In this document: positions 53,134 to 63,683 of the stretch, one piece after another
How the letters are laid out: the number at the start of each line of letters is the position of its first letter
Position numbering within the stretch: position 1 is the stretch's first letter
Source: Aegicerativicinus sediminis
GTDB taxonomy: Bacteria; Bacteroidota; Bacteroidia; Flavobacteriales; Flavobacteriaceae
DNA length: 64,000 nt
Reading direction: 5' to 3'
NCBI RefSeq assembly: GCF_015476115.1
Contig: NZ_CP064295.1
Location: 3,528,001 to 3,592,000 of the forward strand
Made by a program: the position numbers and the translations under genes
The notes under the pieces: generated by a model
The model's input: only the letters and a program-made list of their open reading frames with translations
Told to the model about the DNA's origin: nothing
The model's database searches: none

Positions 53134-55422
53134 ATGCAACTATTTCATTTCCGTAAAGTGGCGCTATTAATGGTATCGTTATTTACAGCAATTTCAACAC
53201 TAATCGGCCAAAACGATTGTGAAGACACTACTTCCCCACCAGATTTTATAACCATCAATCTACCAGCCATCAATGAAGGATTGAGGGAAGGCACACATGA
53301 AGTCCCAAAAATTTGGAATCTAAAAACGCCCCTAAATGAGACAATCCAAATACCAAATGGTCGTCCAATTTATGCTTTAATTGTTAGTGGTTATGCCAGT
53401 AATGCGTACTTAGATGAATTGATGCTCTATAATTTTGCTCGTTATCTAATGGATAAGGGAGCTTATGTTCATTATTCATGGTGGAATAATCTTTTAGCTC
53501 CTTATATGGAACGACCATTACACCATGAAGAATCGGACCCGGGGAATTTAGGAGTCAATCTTGCTGAATTTGCTACCCCCGCTACAGCTGCCTTAAAGGC
53601 ATTGCCGGGTGAGGATTATCAGTTTGTTGCGGATGCAAAAATCTTCTTAAGAAAAATTAGAGAGTATAATCCTAATGCCATCATAATCGTAGCCGGACAC
53701 AGTATGGGTGGTGGAGCGGTCGTTCATCTTGGTTCTGAAACTAATGAAATCATTGATATATTGGCTCCAATAGACCCAGTAGGAAACAGAAATTTGCCCT
53801 TTGCTGGACCTGCCAGAGTCACAACTAAAGATTTTAATTGGACACGCTGGCGAGTAAGTCGTGACAATTTCAGAGGATATCGACGTACTGAAAATACGGG
53901 TACAATATTCAATCCTAAATGTACTCCGACTGGGGAATGGTTAAGGAGGCCTCCCTTAATTAGTTCCACCGATCCTTTATGTACAGGCCAATTCTTTGTT
54001 GATAATGCCCCAACGATTGTTTTTAAAGAAAACATTGTTAACCTTTTTCATAGATATCAAAAAGAAGCTGCTTTCCCATTCGACTTTTATGCGGATCAAC
54101 CATTTGTCCATACCCCTCCACAAGGGGGTTTAACAAGCCAAGGAGCTGTAGAAACCACTTATGCATTTAATGGGCTTGAAAGAAACCAGGACCCGGGAGG
54201 ATGGCCTTTAGGCACATCTACATCAGAAGCTTGTTGCTCCTCTTACGACGGTGTCGGGTGGGCGGCGGATGGCCATGGAGAAATAATTGGTTATCGTGGA
54301 CCAGGAACAACCGTACCATTAGGCGTTCGATTGAGAACAAGTCCTAATTGTGGTGATGACTGTGCAGGACTTACATGGCCCGCCCGTACTTGGAGCTTAG
54401 TAGATGGTTGGTCTCATGGTGACAAAACGAGTAGAAAAAATAAAATGTTGATGCTAGAAAACTTTACTTATAATTTATTGTGGCCCGATAGACCATATAG
54501 ACCCGAACTATGCTTAGTGTCTAATTCCCTTATAAATTTCTTTGCAGACATAAATAAGGCTCCAATTGCTAATGCGGGACAAAATCAAATTGTGGAATGT
54601 ACCGGTCAGGATTTTACAGAAGTTATATTAGATGGGTCCTCATCAACAGATGAAAATATTGAGAATTTAGAATTTATATGGACAAGCGAATATGGAACAG
54701 TGTACGGAGAAAAAGCAATTATCGATTTACCACTTGGTGTTCATTGCATATTGCTAACTATAAATGACGAGACAGGTTATAGTGATACCGATACCGTTTT
54801 GGTTACTGTTGAAGATACCACAGCTCCAGAATTGTATGTTACACTTACTCCGAACACCATATGGCCTCCAAACCATAAAATGATTGAGATTCTAGCAATT
54901 GTCAATGCAACAGATCTTTGTGGTTCGGTAGTCAGCACAGAGCTATTTTCTATAGAATCTTCCGATGCTGTAGATGAATTAGGAAGTGGCAATACAGAAC
55001 CAGATATTATGCGGGCAGATTTTGGCACTGAAGATTTAAGTTTTGATTTACGGGCAGAAATGAGCGGTAAAAATGGCGGTAGAACTTATTCAGTTACCTA
55101 TAAGGCTATTGATGATTTTGGCAATGCAAGCTTTACCACCTCTTACGTTGAAGTACTTAACAAGAAGGTAAAAACCAAAGGACAACTGCATTACTTTTTT
55201 ACGACAAAATCAATCTCTTATGAAGTTGCTACTCCTGACAATATTGATATTTCTATACATGACCTTAATGGCAAAAAACTGATGAATGTAGAAAATGGAT
55301 TTAAAAAACCAGGTAATTACCTAACCAAAGTAAACACAGAAATGTTAGCTAGCGGAGTTTACTTAATGATTTTGAAAGGTGAAAAATCGATTGAATTGAT
55401 AAATCGGTTTGTGATTAAATAA
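53134..55422 (+). CDS. Exported alpha/beta hydrolase with PKD-like domain and T9SS sorting tail
   Basis: 762 residues, signal peptide (LLMVSLFTAISTLIGQ). Residues 60-460 are an alpha/beta hydrolase with the nucleophile in VAGHSMGGGAVVHLG near residue 190 and candidate His in DGHGE or GWSHGDK. Residues 480-570 resemble a PKD repeat (ANAGQNQIVECTGQDFTEVILDGSSSTDEN). The last 75 residues (ISIHDLNGKKLMNVENG, LASGVYLMILKG) form a type IX secretion sorting domain, so the enzyme is released or attached to the surface. Lipase or esterase activity is likely. Confidence 0.8.
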   Translation: MQLFHFRKVALLMVSLFTAISTLIGQNDCEDTTSPPDFITINLPAINEGLREGTHEVPKIWNLKTPLNETIQIPNGRPIYALIVSGYASNAYLDELMLYNFARYLMDKGAYVHYSWWNNLLAPYMERPLHHEESDPGNLGVNLAEFATPATAALKALPGEDYQFVADAKIFLRKIREYNPNAIIIVAGHSMGGGAVVHLGSETNEIIDILAPIDPVGNRNLPFAGPARVTTKDFNWTRWRVSRDNFRGYRRTENTGTIFNPKCTPTGEWLRRPPLISSTDPLCTGQFFVDNAPTIVFKENIVNLFHRYQKEAAFPFDFYADQPFVHTPPQGGLTSQGAVETTYAFNGLERNQDPGGWPLGTSTSEACCSSYDGVGWAADGHGEIIGYRGPGTTVPLGVRLRTSPNCGDDCAGLTWPARTWSLVDGWSHGDKTSRKNKMLMLENFTYNLLWPDRPYRPELCLVSNSLINFFADINKAPIANAGQNQIVECTGQDFTEVILDGSSSTDENIENLEFIWTSEYGTVYGEKAIIDLPLGVHCILLTINDETGYSDTDTVLVTVEDTTAPELYVTLTPNTIWPPNHKMIEILAIVNATDLCGSVVSTELFSIESSDAVDELGSGNTEPDIMRADFGTEDLSFDLRAEMSGKNGGRTYSVTYKAIDDFGNASFTTSYVEVLNKKVKTKGQLHYFFTTKSISYEVATPDNIDISIHDLNGKKLMNVENGFKKPGNYLTKVNTEMLASGVYLMILKGEKSIELINRFVIK

Positions 55423-55494
55423 GAATAAATACTTGGTAAGCAGATGTTTGATATTAAATAAAAGAAATGCCAACATTAATCTAGTACACTTTTT

Positions 55495-56268
55495 TTATAT
55501 TATTCCCGCACCTAGGGCTATGGATAATACAATAAGCAAAATTGCCACAGTAACCTGAAGAAATCTTAATGTTACCTTTTTTAATAATTTGTTTCCAATA
55601 TAGGCACCTGCTATGGCTGAAAGTGTTGCAATAAGTACAATTGTTAAATTGTCGACCAGTCCAGATTTTAAAAATTTTGTGGCATACATACCTAATCTGG
55701 TAAAATCCACAAAAGTGGACACAACAACCGCCGTACCAATAAATGCTTCTTTTGAAAGTCCGGCCTTAATAAGAAAAGCACTTCTTAATGCACCTTGATT
55801 ACCAGACAGACCACCAAAAAACCCACTTAAGGCTCCACCAATTGGTAATTTGTTTTTACCAAATTTCAAGTTGCTGAAATATGGAATTAGATCCATTGAG
55901 GCGAAAATAATGAGGAGTATCGAGATTAGAAATTTAACGGGATACACATCAAAATTGTTTCCGAAGGCGTCATAGGAGAACAACGGTTGAGTGTCTTTTA
56001 TATTTATTAAAACCCAAGCTCCAGCCAAAGCGGCAATCACTGCAGGAATTCCAAATCGAACAAGCACGTCCTTATTTGCATTTTTTCCTACCAAACCCAA
56101 TTTGTAAATATTATTGAAGAAATGAACCACACCGGTTAAAGCAATTGCCAATTCCACAGGAAAAAATATCATAAAAACTGGTGTTAGGATTGTACCTAAA
56201 CCAAAACCAGAAAAGAAAGTTAATATAGCCGCGAGGAAAGCCACAATTGATATAATCACTATTTCCAT
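55495..56268 (-). CDS. TauE/SafE-family anion permease
   Basis: 257 residues with about eight membrane helices. Family features: the N-terminal IVAFLAAILTFFSGFGLGTILTPVFM, the repeat GALSGFFGGLSGNQGALRSAFLIKAGLSKEAFIGTAVVVSTFVDF, and IGNKLLKKV. These proteins export sulfite, sulfoacetate or related organosulfur anions. No sulfur-metabolism genes are nearby, so the substrate is unknown. Confidence 0.88.
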   Translation of the reverse strand: MEIVIISIVAFLAAILTFFSGFGLGTILTPVFMIFFPVELAIALTGVVHFFNNIYKLGLVGKNANKDVLVRFGIPAVIAALAGAWVLINIKDTQPLFSYDAFGNNFDVYPVKFLISILLIIFASMDLIPYFSNLKFGKNKLPIGGALSGFFGGLSGNQGALRSAFLIKAGLSKEAFIGTAVVVSTFVDFTRLGMYATKFLKSGLVDNLTIVLIATLSAIAGAYIGNKLLKKVTLRFLQVTVAILLIVLSIALGAGII

Positions 56269-56521
56269 TTGAATCCTATTATTTCTAAAACTTATTACAA
56301 AAATTTCTCTACACTCCTATCAAATGTAGCCATATCAATGATATTTCAATGGAACTGATAAAATTAAGTTATTGGTGAAAAAACCAGATGATACTATATT
56401 TTTACTTATGAAAGTAAATACTTATCTTAAGTGTTCTATTTAATTTTCGTTTTCGGCCTCCTCTACTCTACACATAATTGTCCTACTTAATAAAAATTTC
56501 AATTAAACTATATAGCACATT

Positions 56522-58102
56522 ATGAAACTTAAGTCTCTTCTTTGTATCATCCTATTTGCATTATTTGTAGTATGGCAATCAACCTCTCAAAAGGCAAGAA
56601 TTAAAATTGACCCAGACCGAACGGTTGGTGAAATCAGCCCTCTTATATATGGAAATTTCGTAGAACACTTGGGTAGATGCGTATATGGAGGAATTTACGA
56701 TCCTAATTCTCCATTATCAGATAAGGATGGAATTAGAAAAGATGTTTTACAGGCAGCAAAAGATCTTAATGTTACCATTACCCGCTACCCTGGTGGTAAT
56801 TTTGTTTCCAATTACCATTGGTTAGATGGTGTTGGACCTAATAGGACACCAAGAATGGAACTTGCATGGTATCGACTTGAGACCAATGAATTTGGGACAA
56901 ATGAGTTTATTGATTTCGCCAAAAAACTAAACACAGAACCCTATTTTGCTGTGAATTTGGGTACCGGAACTATTGAAGAAGCCCAGCGTTGGGTAGAGTA
57001 TTGTAATGTGAAAGATGGACCCTATTATGCCGAATTGAGAAAAGAACATGGATATTCAGAACCTCATAAAATAAAATATTGGGGATTAGGCAATGAAATG
57101 GATGGGCCTTGGCAAATGGGGCATTTAAATTCTATTGATTATACCAAGAAGGCACGTGAAGCAGCAAAATTGATGAAACGCACAGACCCTAGTATCGAAT
57201 TAATTGCTGCTGGATCTTCAAACTATCGCGGAAATGCAAACCCAGATGAATGGAATGCAACTGTTTTGGCGGAATTGAAAGATGTAGTTGATTATATCGC
57301 CTTACATATTTATGTGGGTAATACCTCAGATAATTATTACAATTTTGTTTCCACTCCATTAGTCATGGAGGAACGCACACGTATTGTTAAAGGCATGATA
57401 GAACGTGAGATGCAACATGCCAATAGAGGCGACCGCGATCCTATTTATATCGCTTGGGACGAATACAATGTGTGGTATAGGGCAAGAAGAGGTAACGACG
57501 CTAGGGGTACCCGAGCCTTAGAGGAGAAATACAACTTAGAAGATGCACTTGTTATTGGAGGATTTTTAAATGGATTTGTGAGAAATGCCGATATTGTTAA
57601 AATGGCCAATATGGCACAATTAGTAAATGTAATTGGGCCAATCTTTACTTCGGAAAATGATATGTACAAACAAACAATTTATTTTCCATTAGAGCTCATG
57701 GCTAATCATATGAAAGGTACTTCTTTAGATGTATTCGTGGATTGTGAAGGATATAGCACTGAAGAATTTTCCAACGGTATGGGTGAACGAACAACACAAC
57801 AAGAATTTGTTCCTTATTTGGACGTTTCTGCAGCAATCAATGGCAATGAGGTTATCTTTGCCGTTGTAAACAGACATTTAGATCAGTCCATCTCAACTGA
57901 TTTGATTACTCAAGAAGGAACCTTTAAAGGTCAATTTTCTATATACGAAGTAAATGGTGAAACCGTGAAGGATAAAAATGACTTTAATAGTGAAAAAGTA
58001 AAGACGACAGAAAAGAATTCGATTTCCGTGAATGGCAAATCGTTCACCTACTCTTTTCCCCCACATTCTTTTACTCTTATAAAAGGATCTATTGATAAAT
58101 AA
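56522..58102 (+). CDS. Alpha-L-arabinofuranosidase, GH51, exported
   Basis: 526 residues with a signal peptide (LLCIILFALFVVWQSTSQ). Features of GH51: the opening ISPLIYGNFVEHLGRCVYGGIYDP, TRYPGGNFVSNYHWLDGVGP, acid/base Glu in GLGNEMDGPWQMGH near residue 192 and nucleophile Glu in IAWDEYNVWY near residue 315. It removes terminal arabinofuranosyl groups from hemicelluloses. First of three glycosidase genes in the region. Confidence 0.93.
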   Translation: MKLKSLLCIILFALFVVWQSTSQKARIKIDPDRTVGEISPLIYGNFVEHLGRCVYGGIYDPNSPLSDKDGIRKDVLQAAKDLNVTITRYPGGNFVSNYHWLDGVGPNRTPRMELAWYRLETNEFGTNEFIDFAKKLNTEPYFAVNLGTGTIEEAQRWVEYCNVKDGPYYAELRKEHGYSEPHKIKYWGLGNEMDGPWQMGHLNSIDYTKKAREAAKLMKRTDPSIELIAAGSSNYRGNANPDEWNATVLAELKDVVDYIALHIYVGNTSDNYYNFVSTPLVMEERTRIVKGMIEREMQHANRGDRDPIYIAWDEYNVWYRARRGNDARGTRALEEKYNLEDALVIGGFLNGFVRNADIVKMANMAQLVNVIGPIFTSENDMYKQTIYFPLELMANHMKGTSLDVFVDCEGYSTEEFSNGMGERTTQQEFVPYLDVSAAINGNEVIFAVVNRHLDQSISTDLITQEGTFKGQFSIYEVNGETVKDKNDFNSEKVKTTEKNSISVNGKSFTYSFPPHSFTLIKGSIDK

Positions 58103-58129
58103 CACTAGTACAAATAAAAATTCTAGCTT

Positions 58130-59848
58130 TTACCAACTCAGTTTGAATAGGGAAACTGCCTGACGCTCCAAATCTAAATTGAGAGTTGTTTTCCCTCCAA
58201 CAATTGAAATGTAGATAGGTGAAGTTGCCAATTTCAATTGCCCTGCCTTCTCTAGTTGGGAAATTTGGTCAGCGGTTGGATTTTGTGGTTTGCCCATTTT
58301 TAACCATAAATTATAGGAATTGCTATTTGTTTGGTCTATTGTGAAATGCTCAAGCAATACCTTCTTTTCAGATAAACCGCTTAAATTTATCTCAACTGGG
58401 GTTGTTTTACCCATATCCTCATTATTGTCGTGATAATTCCAGACCATTATGCAAGCTGAATTTTTTTCCAAGGAAGCGAGTCCACCAATGTCTGTTTGGT
58501 CTCCCCTAACTCCATTTTGGATTATAGAATCAAAGGAGTTAGAATGAGTACTGTTTAACTCTATCCGTTTCCCTCTCATCATACCAAACATTCTAAATAC
58601 ATTTAACACCGGTTTATCAACTCCATTGGTAGCCATGTCTCTATAACCAGCATACCATGCCTGATTTTCAAACTCAAAACCCCAAGTTACCGCTCCTAAA
58701 AGGTTTACCTTATAAACGTCTGCCATTGCATATTTTCGAGCAAAAGATGCCGCGGTATAACTTGAATACATGGTGCCATTACGGTAAGCATTATGGGGAT
58801 AATCTGCTTCTGAGCAGGCAGCACAACCTTCAGGGTCCGATTCCCCTATAATTATGGGTAAATCCTTAAACTCTGGATAGGATGAAACAATTTCAAAACC
58901 ACTTCTAATGTCATTCAACTGTGCACCCATATTCATTTGAACCACACCATCCACTACCTTTGGACTGCCCTTTGCATGAAAGGTTATGAAATCTAGAGGT
59001 GTACCCTTTTTACCGGTGGCATAATTAGTTCCATTTTTAACATGGTCTAAAAAGGTTCGGAGAAATTCAGCGGCTTTATCCCAACCAGGCCCCGTAGTTT
59101 CAGGTCCTCCCACTTTGGCAGTTGGTAATGCACGTTTTACCGCATCAGCTGCATAGTCATATAATTTTATATACTCTTCAGTTGTTCCTCTCCAATATCC
59201 TATGTTGGGTTCATTCCATACTTCCCAATACCAACTTTCAACCTCTTCCCTACCATAACGTTCTATTGAATGCTTTACCCATTGAAATACCAATTCTGCC
59301 CATTTCTCATAATCATTTGGTGGATAAGCCCAACCAGTGTAAATTTCATCATAGGCTATACCAGGTTTCCAAAAATGTCTATAAGGTTCTGGTTTAATAG
59401 AAAGTGTCTTGGGCATAAATCCTATTTGAGCAAAGGGCTTCATTCCGCGCTCAATGTAGGTGTCAAAAATACTGTCAATAATTGTCCAATTATAAATTGG
59501 ATTGCCCATAGGATCCTCAGTATAAACATTGGTAGAACCCCACTTTAATGCGGCTCTTGGGCCTTCATCTGTTACCAACAAACTATGAGCCCTTACATAA
59601 ACCGGCACAGGACTAAATTGAGATATTTCTGTCAACAACTTCTTTCCATCCTTCATATAGGTATAATTGGGTTCGTCATAGCCCCACCAGGCCCAAATAG
59701 GATTCATTGGCCCAATCTCATTTTCAAAATCGACATCTATAACTACATTGTCTGCATTAGTGGATTGTGCGGTAAGTTTGTAGGTTATCAGAAATACTAC
59801 CACAAACCTCAACCCTATTTTTATCTTTAGTTTTATCTGTGAAATCAT
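58130..59848 (-). CDS. GH39-like glycosidase (beta-xylosidase type), exported
   Basis: 572 residues, signal peptide (LRFVVVFLITYKLTAQ). The chain has the GH39/clan A layout: N-terminal GPMNPIWAWWGYDEPNYTYM, acid/base Glu in YWEVWNEPNIGYWRGT near residue 210, nucleophile Glu in IIIGESDPEGCAACSEADYPH near residue 335, and a C-terminal beta domain. It probably acts on xylosides in the periplasm. Convergent with the GH51 gene and divergent from the GH2 gene. Confidence 0.82.
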   Translation of the reverse strand: MISQIKLKIKIGLRFVVVFLITYKLTAQSTNADNVVIDVDFENEIGPMNPIWAWWGYDEPNYTYMKDGKKLLTEISQFSPVPVYVRAHSLLVTDEGPRAALKWGSTNVYTEDPMGNPIYNWTIIDSIFDTYIERGMKPFAQIGFMPKTLSIKPEPYRHFWKPGIAYDEIYTGWAYPPNDYEKWAELVFQWVKHSIERYGREEVESWYWEVWNEPNIGYWRGTTEEYIKLYDYAADAVKRALPTAKVGGPETTGPGWDKAAEFLRTFLDHVKNGTNYATGKKGTPLDFITFHAKGSPKVVDGVVQMNMGAQLNDIRSGFEIVSSYPEFKDLPIIIGESDPEGCAACSEADYPHNAYRNGTMYSSYTAASFARKYAMADVYKVNLLGAVTWGFEFENQAWYAGYRDMATNGVDKPVLNVFRMFGMMRGKRIELNSTHSNSFDSIIQNGVRGDQTDIGGLASLEKNSACIMVWNYHDNNEDMGKTTPVEINLSGLSEKKVLLEHFTIDQTNSNSYNLWLKMGKPQNPTADQISQLEKAGQLKLATSPIYISIVGGKTTLNLDLERQAVSLFKLSW

Positions 59849-60082
59849 TACAATTACTGTTTTATAAATATTAAATTCAATATGACTATATCATTTAGGT
59901 TAGGCAAAAAACAGTTTATGAGGCTCCCTTAAAATTAAACTAAAATTTAGAACATCTATTTGCTTTTATACTATGTCTGAATATTGAATTAAATAAAGGT
60001 GATAGATTTTAAATTAGTACCTTGTTGGTCTTGTCAATTGGCATGTAGTAATAAGTGATTTCATCCTAATATTTTATGTAAA

Positions 60083-61891
60083 ATGAAACTGACCAAAGTT
60101 GGTAAGGTTGTAACCCTTCTTTTATGCATTTGTTCTTTTTGGTGCCCCGCCCAATCCACCTTTATTTCAAATTCTGAAAATCGAACTTACACTAACTTAA
60201 ATGGTAAATGGGAATATATCCTAGACCCATATGAAACAGGAGGTATGGGAGGAAGAGCCATTTTTGAAAATTACAAAACTAAAGACAAAACAGACCGTGT
60301 AGAATATGGCTTCACCAAAGGAAGAACACTTTATGTTCCTGGTGGATGGAATACCCAAAAACCAGAATTACTATATTATGAAGCTTCCATTTGGTATAGA
60401 AAAACATTTGACAAACCTAATGTTTCCCTTAATAAGAGATACTTTGTATACGTTGGGGCAGCAAACCAAACTGCTACGGTTACTTTTAATGGGGAGGTAT
60501 TGGGAAAGCACGAGGGCGGTTATACCCCATTCAGTTTTGAGGTTACAGATCTTATTAGAGACAAGGAGAACTTTTTAATTATCGGTGTAAGTAATAAGCG
60601 AGATGCAGATGATATTCCGGCTAAAGTCCATGACTGGTTTAACCATGGTGGCATTACTCGAGATGTAAAATTAATTGAAGTACCCCAGACCTTCATCAAC
60701 AACTATTTTTTATCCCTGGACAAATCTACCTTGCTCAGTAAAACAAAACGTATCGACGCTAAAATTGAGCTGACAGGAAATTCGTTGCCAGAAAAAGCTC
60801 AAATTTCAATTCCTGAATTAAATATTAAACAGGAAATTAATACCAATTCAAAAAGTTCAATTGACTTCACGGTTGATGTCAAAAATTTGGAATTATGGTC
60901 TCCTGAAACCCCAAAATTATACACTGTTACAATTGAGGCAGGTGAAGACATTATTACCGATAAGATTGGATTTAGAACCATAGAAACTAAAGGAAAGGAG
61001 ATTCTTCTTAACGGGAAACCGATATTTTTAAAGGGAATTTGTTTACATGATGAAAACCCCTTAACGAAAAACCGGGCCAACACTATCGAAGATGCCCAAT
61101 TGGTATTAGGTTGGGCACAAGAATTAGGCTGCAACTTTATTCGCTTAACCCATTATCCACACCAAGAAAAATTGGTCCTCCTTGCAGACAAGTTAGGCAT
61201 ACTTCTTTGGGAAGAACTTCCTTTATATTGGGGTATACAATGGGAAAACCCAGAGGTTTTAAAGAAGGCAAAAGCCCAATATGCTGAATTAATAAATCGC
61301 GATTATAACCGTGCAAGTTCAATAATATGGTCTATTGCAAATGAGACAGCCCCCATTCCCTCTCGCAACGAATTTTTAACTGAACTGGCAGAATTTGTTA
61401 GATCTAAAGACCAAACCAGATTAATTTCTGCTGCTATAAAAAAAGACCAAGAATTAGATGGGCATCCAGATAGCGTATATACCTACAATGACCCACTTAT
61501 TGAAACATTGGATATTCTAAGCATCAATGAGTATTTAGGGTGGTATGGCGGATTACCTGATGAAAGTAGAAAAAAATCATTTACCTCAGGATTTGAAAAA
61601 CCTATCATTATCAGCGAATTTGGCGGTGGTGCACTACAAGGATTTCACGGTGATAAATTAACGCGCTGGAGTGAAGAATTCCAAGAGTATCAATACAAAG
61701 AAAGTATTGCCATGTTTGACAAAATTGATGGTATGGTAGGAATGACCCCTTGGATATTGGTAGATTTCATGTCTCCCTTAAGACAATTACCTGGAATTCA
61801 GGATGGGTGGAATAGAAAAGGGTTGATTTCAGAAAAAGGGATTAAGAAGAAGGCATTTTTTGTATTGAAGGAATACTATGATAAAAAATAA
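60083..61891 (+). CDS. GH2 family glycosidase (beta-galactosidase/beta-glucuronidase type), exported
   Basis: 602 residues, signal peptide (KVVTLLLCICSFWCPAQS). Three expected domains: sugar-binding jelly roll (RTYTNLNGKWEYILDPYE, VYVGAANQTATVTFNG), Ig-like sandwich, and TIM barrel with the GFRTIETKGKEILLNGKPIFLKGICLHDE signature, acid/base Glu in WSIANETAP near 420 and nucleophile Glu in IISEFGGGAL near 512. The short length and the exported form are closer to beta-glucuronidases. The three glycosidases suggest use of decorated plant or algal glycans. Confidence 0.88.
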   Translation: MKLTKVGKVVTLLLCICSFWCPAQSTFISNSENRTYTNLNGKWEYILDPYETGGMGGRAIFENYKTKDKTDRVEYGFTKGRTLYVPGGWNTQKPELLYYEASIWYRKTFDKPNVSLNKRYFVYVGAANQTATVTFNGEVLGKHEGGYTPFSFEVTDLIRDKENFLIIGVSNKRDADDIPAKVHDWFNHGGITRDVKLIEVPQTFINNYFLSLDKSTLLSKTKRIDAKIELTGNSLPEKAQISIPELNIKQEINTNSKSSIDFTVDVKNLELWSPETPKLYTVTIEAGEDIITDKIGFRTIETKGKEILLNGKPIFLKGICLHDENPLTKNRANTIEDAQLVLGWAQELGCNFIRLTHYPHQEKLVLLADKLGILLWEELPLYWGIQWENPEVLKKAKAQYAELINRDYNRASSIIWSIANETAPIPSRNEFLTELAEFVRSKDQTRLISAAIKKDQELDGHPDSVYTYNDPLIETLDILSINEYLGWYGGLPDESRKKSFTSGFEKPIIISEFGGGALQGFHGDKLTRWSEEFQEYQYKESIAMFDKIDGMVGMTPWILVDFMSPLRQLPGIQDGWNRKGLISEKGIKKKAFFVLKEYYDKK

Positions 61892-61898
61892 TTAACGG

Positions 61899-62735
61899 CT
61901 AAGCTAGTATCTTGTTTTGCCAGTGCCTAGATGAATTAGTAGTGACCATATAAACTCCGAAAACTACCATTAACGTAGCCAAAGGTTTATCCCAAGTGAA
62001 TTGATCTTGCCCAACCAAAATGGCTATCATAGATGCAATTATTGGTTGTAAATTCATAAAAACACTTACCATACTTGCCTCTAGCCGTTTTAAAGCAAAT
62101 GGCATTAAAAAGAAAGCAATAATTGTAGAAAAAAGAAGGGCAAAAGCCAATAGACCATAAGCGGTTAGGTCTGCTTGATCTGAATAAATCGGTTGATCTC
62201 TCAATGACCCAAAACTAAAAGGAATTGCTGCAACAGCAGAGACCAAGAACATCCATTTTGCTATGGTTAACGGATGGTATTTCATGGAAATTTTTCGAGT
62301 TATTACCATATATCCCCCATAACAAAGGACACACAATACCGAAAATAACACACCCAAAAGGTGGCTTCCTCCTGAACTTCCTTGAGCATTATTAAAAAGT
62401 ATCACTATAGCTGCACCAGTTATACTTATTAAAATACCCAAAACCTTTCTTATCGACACAAGCTCTTTTAGAAATATTGCGGAAAGAATAAGAACTACCA
62501 CTGGGATTAGCGCCATTAATAATGAAAAAATAACAGGGGTTGTATATTCCAAGGCTTGTGAAAACAGAAATTGAGTACCAATAAAGCCCATTAACCCTCC
62601 AATGGCAATCGTTACCAAATCCTTTTTTTCAATGAAACGATCCTTTTTTATAAAGAAACCTATAATCCAAAAAATCACCGTTCCAAAAAACATTCTTGTA
62701 ACCGTATAGCCCATGGGGCTCATCCAGCTTTCCAT
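61899..62735 (-). CDS. EamA/DMT-family transporter lacking the first membrane helix
   Basis: 278 residues. Nine membrane helices are visible; both EamA repeats are present but the first begins at the second helix (MESWMSPMGYTVTRMFFGTVIFWIIGFF). A TGA stop precedes the ATG in frame, and no LWGxN-type first helix is found upstream in any frame. So the gene is either 5'-truncated or a nine-helix variant. DMT proteins export small metabolites. Confidence 0.78.
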   Translation of the reverse strand: MESWMSPMGYTVTRMFFGTVIFWIIGFFIKKDRFIEKKDLVTIAIGGLMGFIGTQFLFSQALEYTTPVIFSLLMALIPVVVLILSAIFLKELVSIRKVLGILISITGAAIVILFNNAQGSSGGSHLLGVLFSVLCVLCYGGYMVITRKISMKYHPLTIAKWMFLVSAVAAIPFSFGSLRDQPIYSDQADLTAYGLLAFALLFSTIIAFFLMPFALKRLEASMVSVFMNLQPIIASMIAILVGQDQFTWDKPLATLMVVFGVYMVTTNSSRHWQNKILA

Positions 62736-62920
62736 TCAAATGTAAGCATGAAATAATGGATAATGAATCAAATTTTTAAATTTTACATGTAAGTAGAATC
62801 ATACAAGATCAGTATAATCATACCGTTCATCCATTTTTGTTTAAAGATTTTGTTAAATGTTTAAACAAAATGAATTGTACTTCATATCTTGCAGGCAGTT
62901 AATCTTAAAAAATAATTGCG

Positions 62921-63565
62921 ATGTTACGAATGTTTACCAAATTACCCCAAATCGCACTTATCACTTTTTTAACCTTCACCCTTTCTTCATGTGATTCTGA
63001 TAGTGTGGAACCGATCCAAGATGAACCTAACATGTCTTTATATGAGACAATCGATTCCTACGCTATTAAATTTGACAATTCTACAGCAGAACGAAATGGT
63101 GCTCCTAAGAAAGGAGATGACCCAATCGCTGCTATTGCCATCGGAGGCGGATTTAATGAGTTAGTATCGGCATTATCTTATGTAGATGCAGAACTTGACG
63201 CAGGTTTGGTCAACTTATTTTTAAACGGGAAAGACCAATACACTGTTTTTGCACCAACTGATGACGCTTTCAATGCACTTTATGATTTTCTTAAAGTGGA
63301 CGGTGTTACAGATTTAGACCCCGAATTGGTATTAAATGTATTATTATATCACGTCACTGATGGAAGAAGAGCTTCTAATAGTGTAGTTCCTAAAAACGGA
63401 ATGAGGACCATTGAAACATTATTAGGTCCTACATTCGATGTGTATCCTGATTTAAAGATTATGGCTGTAGGAAATTCAGCCAATATTACCTATGCTGACA
63501 TATCAGCGTCTAACGGTATTATTCACGTTATTGATCAAGTCATTCTGCCCATAGAGGTTGATTAA
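62921..63565 (+). CDS. Fasciclin-domain lipoprotein
   Basis: 214 residues, lipoprotein signal (IALITFLTFTLSSCDSDS). The fasciclin (FAS1) fold is recognisable from FNELVSALSYVDAELDAGLVNLFLNGKDQYTVFAPTDDAFNAL, VLLYHVTDGRRASNSVVP and IIHVIDQVILP. FAS1 proteins mediate adhesion or binding at the surface. A start 9 bp downstream (MFTKL) is equally possible. Confidence 0.92.
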   Translation: MLRMFTKLPQIALITFLTFTLSSCDSDSVEPIQDEPNMSLYETIDSYAIKFDNSTAERNGAPKKGDDPIAAIAIGGGFNELVSALSYVDAELDAGLVNLFLNGKDQYTVFAPTDDAFNALYDFLKVDGVTDLDPELVLNVLLYHVTDGRRASNSVVPKNGMRTIETLLGPTFDVYPDLKIMAVGNSANITYADISASNGIIHVIDQVILPIEVD

Positions 63566-63593
63566 TTAGATTGTTAGTTAGATTGATGTTTAT

Positions 63594-63625
63594 CTAAAGG
63601 CCACTACATAAGTGGCCTTTAGTTA
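63594..63625 (+). terminator. Terminator of the fasciclin gene
   Basis: CTAAAGGCCACT pairs with AGTGGCCTTTAG around five bases, followed by an AT-rich tail. Confidence 0.75.
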
Positions 63626-63683
63626 TTTAAAAAGATAAACTCTTTTATCTAAACCCTATTAGGGAATAAAATATCAGCAAAGA

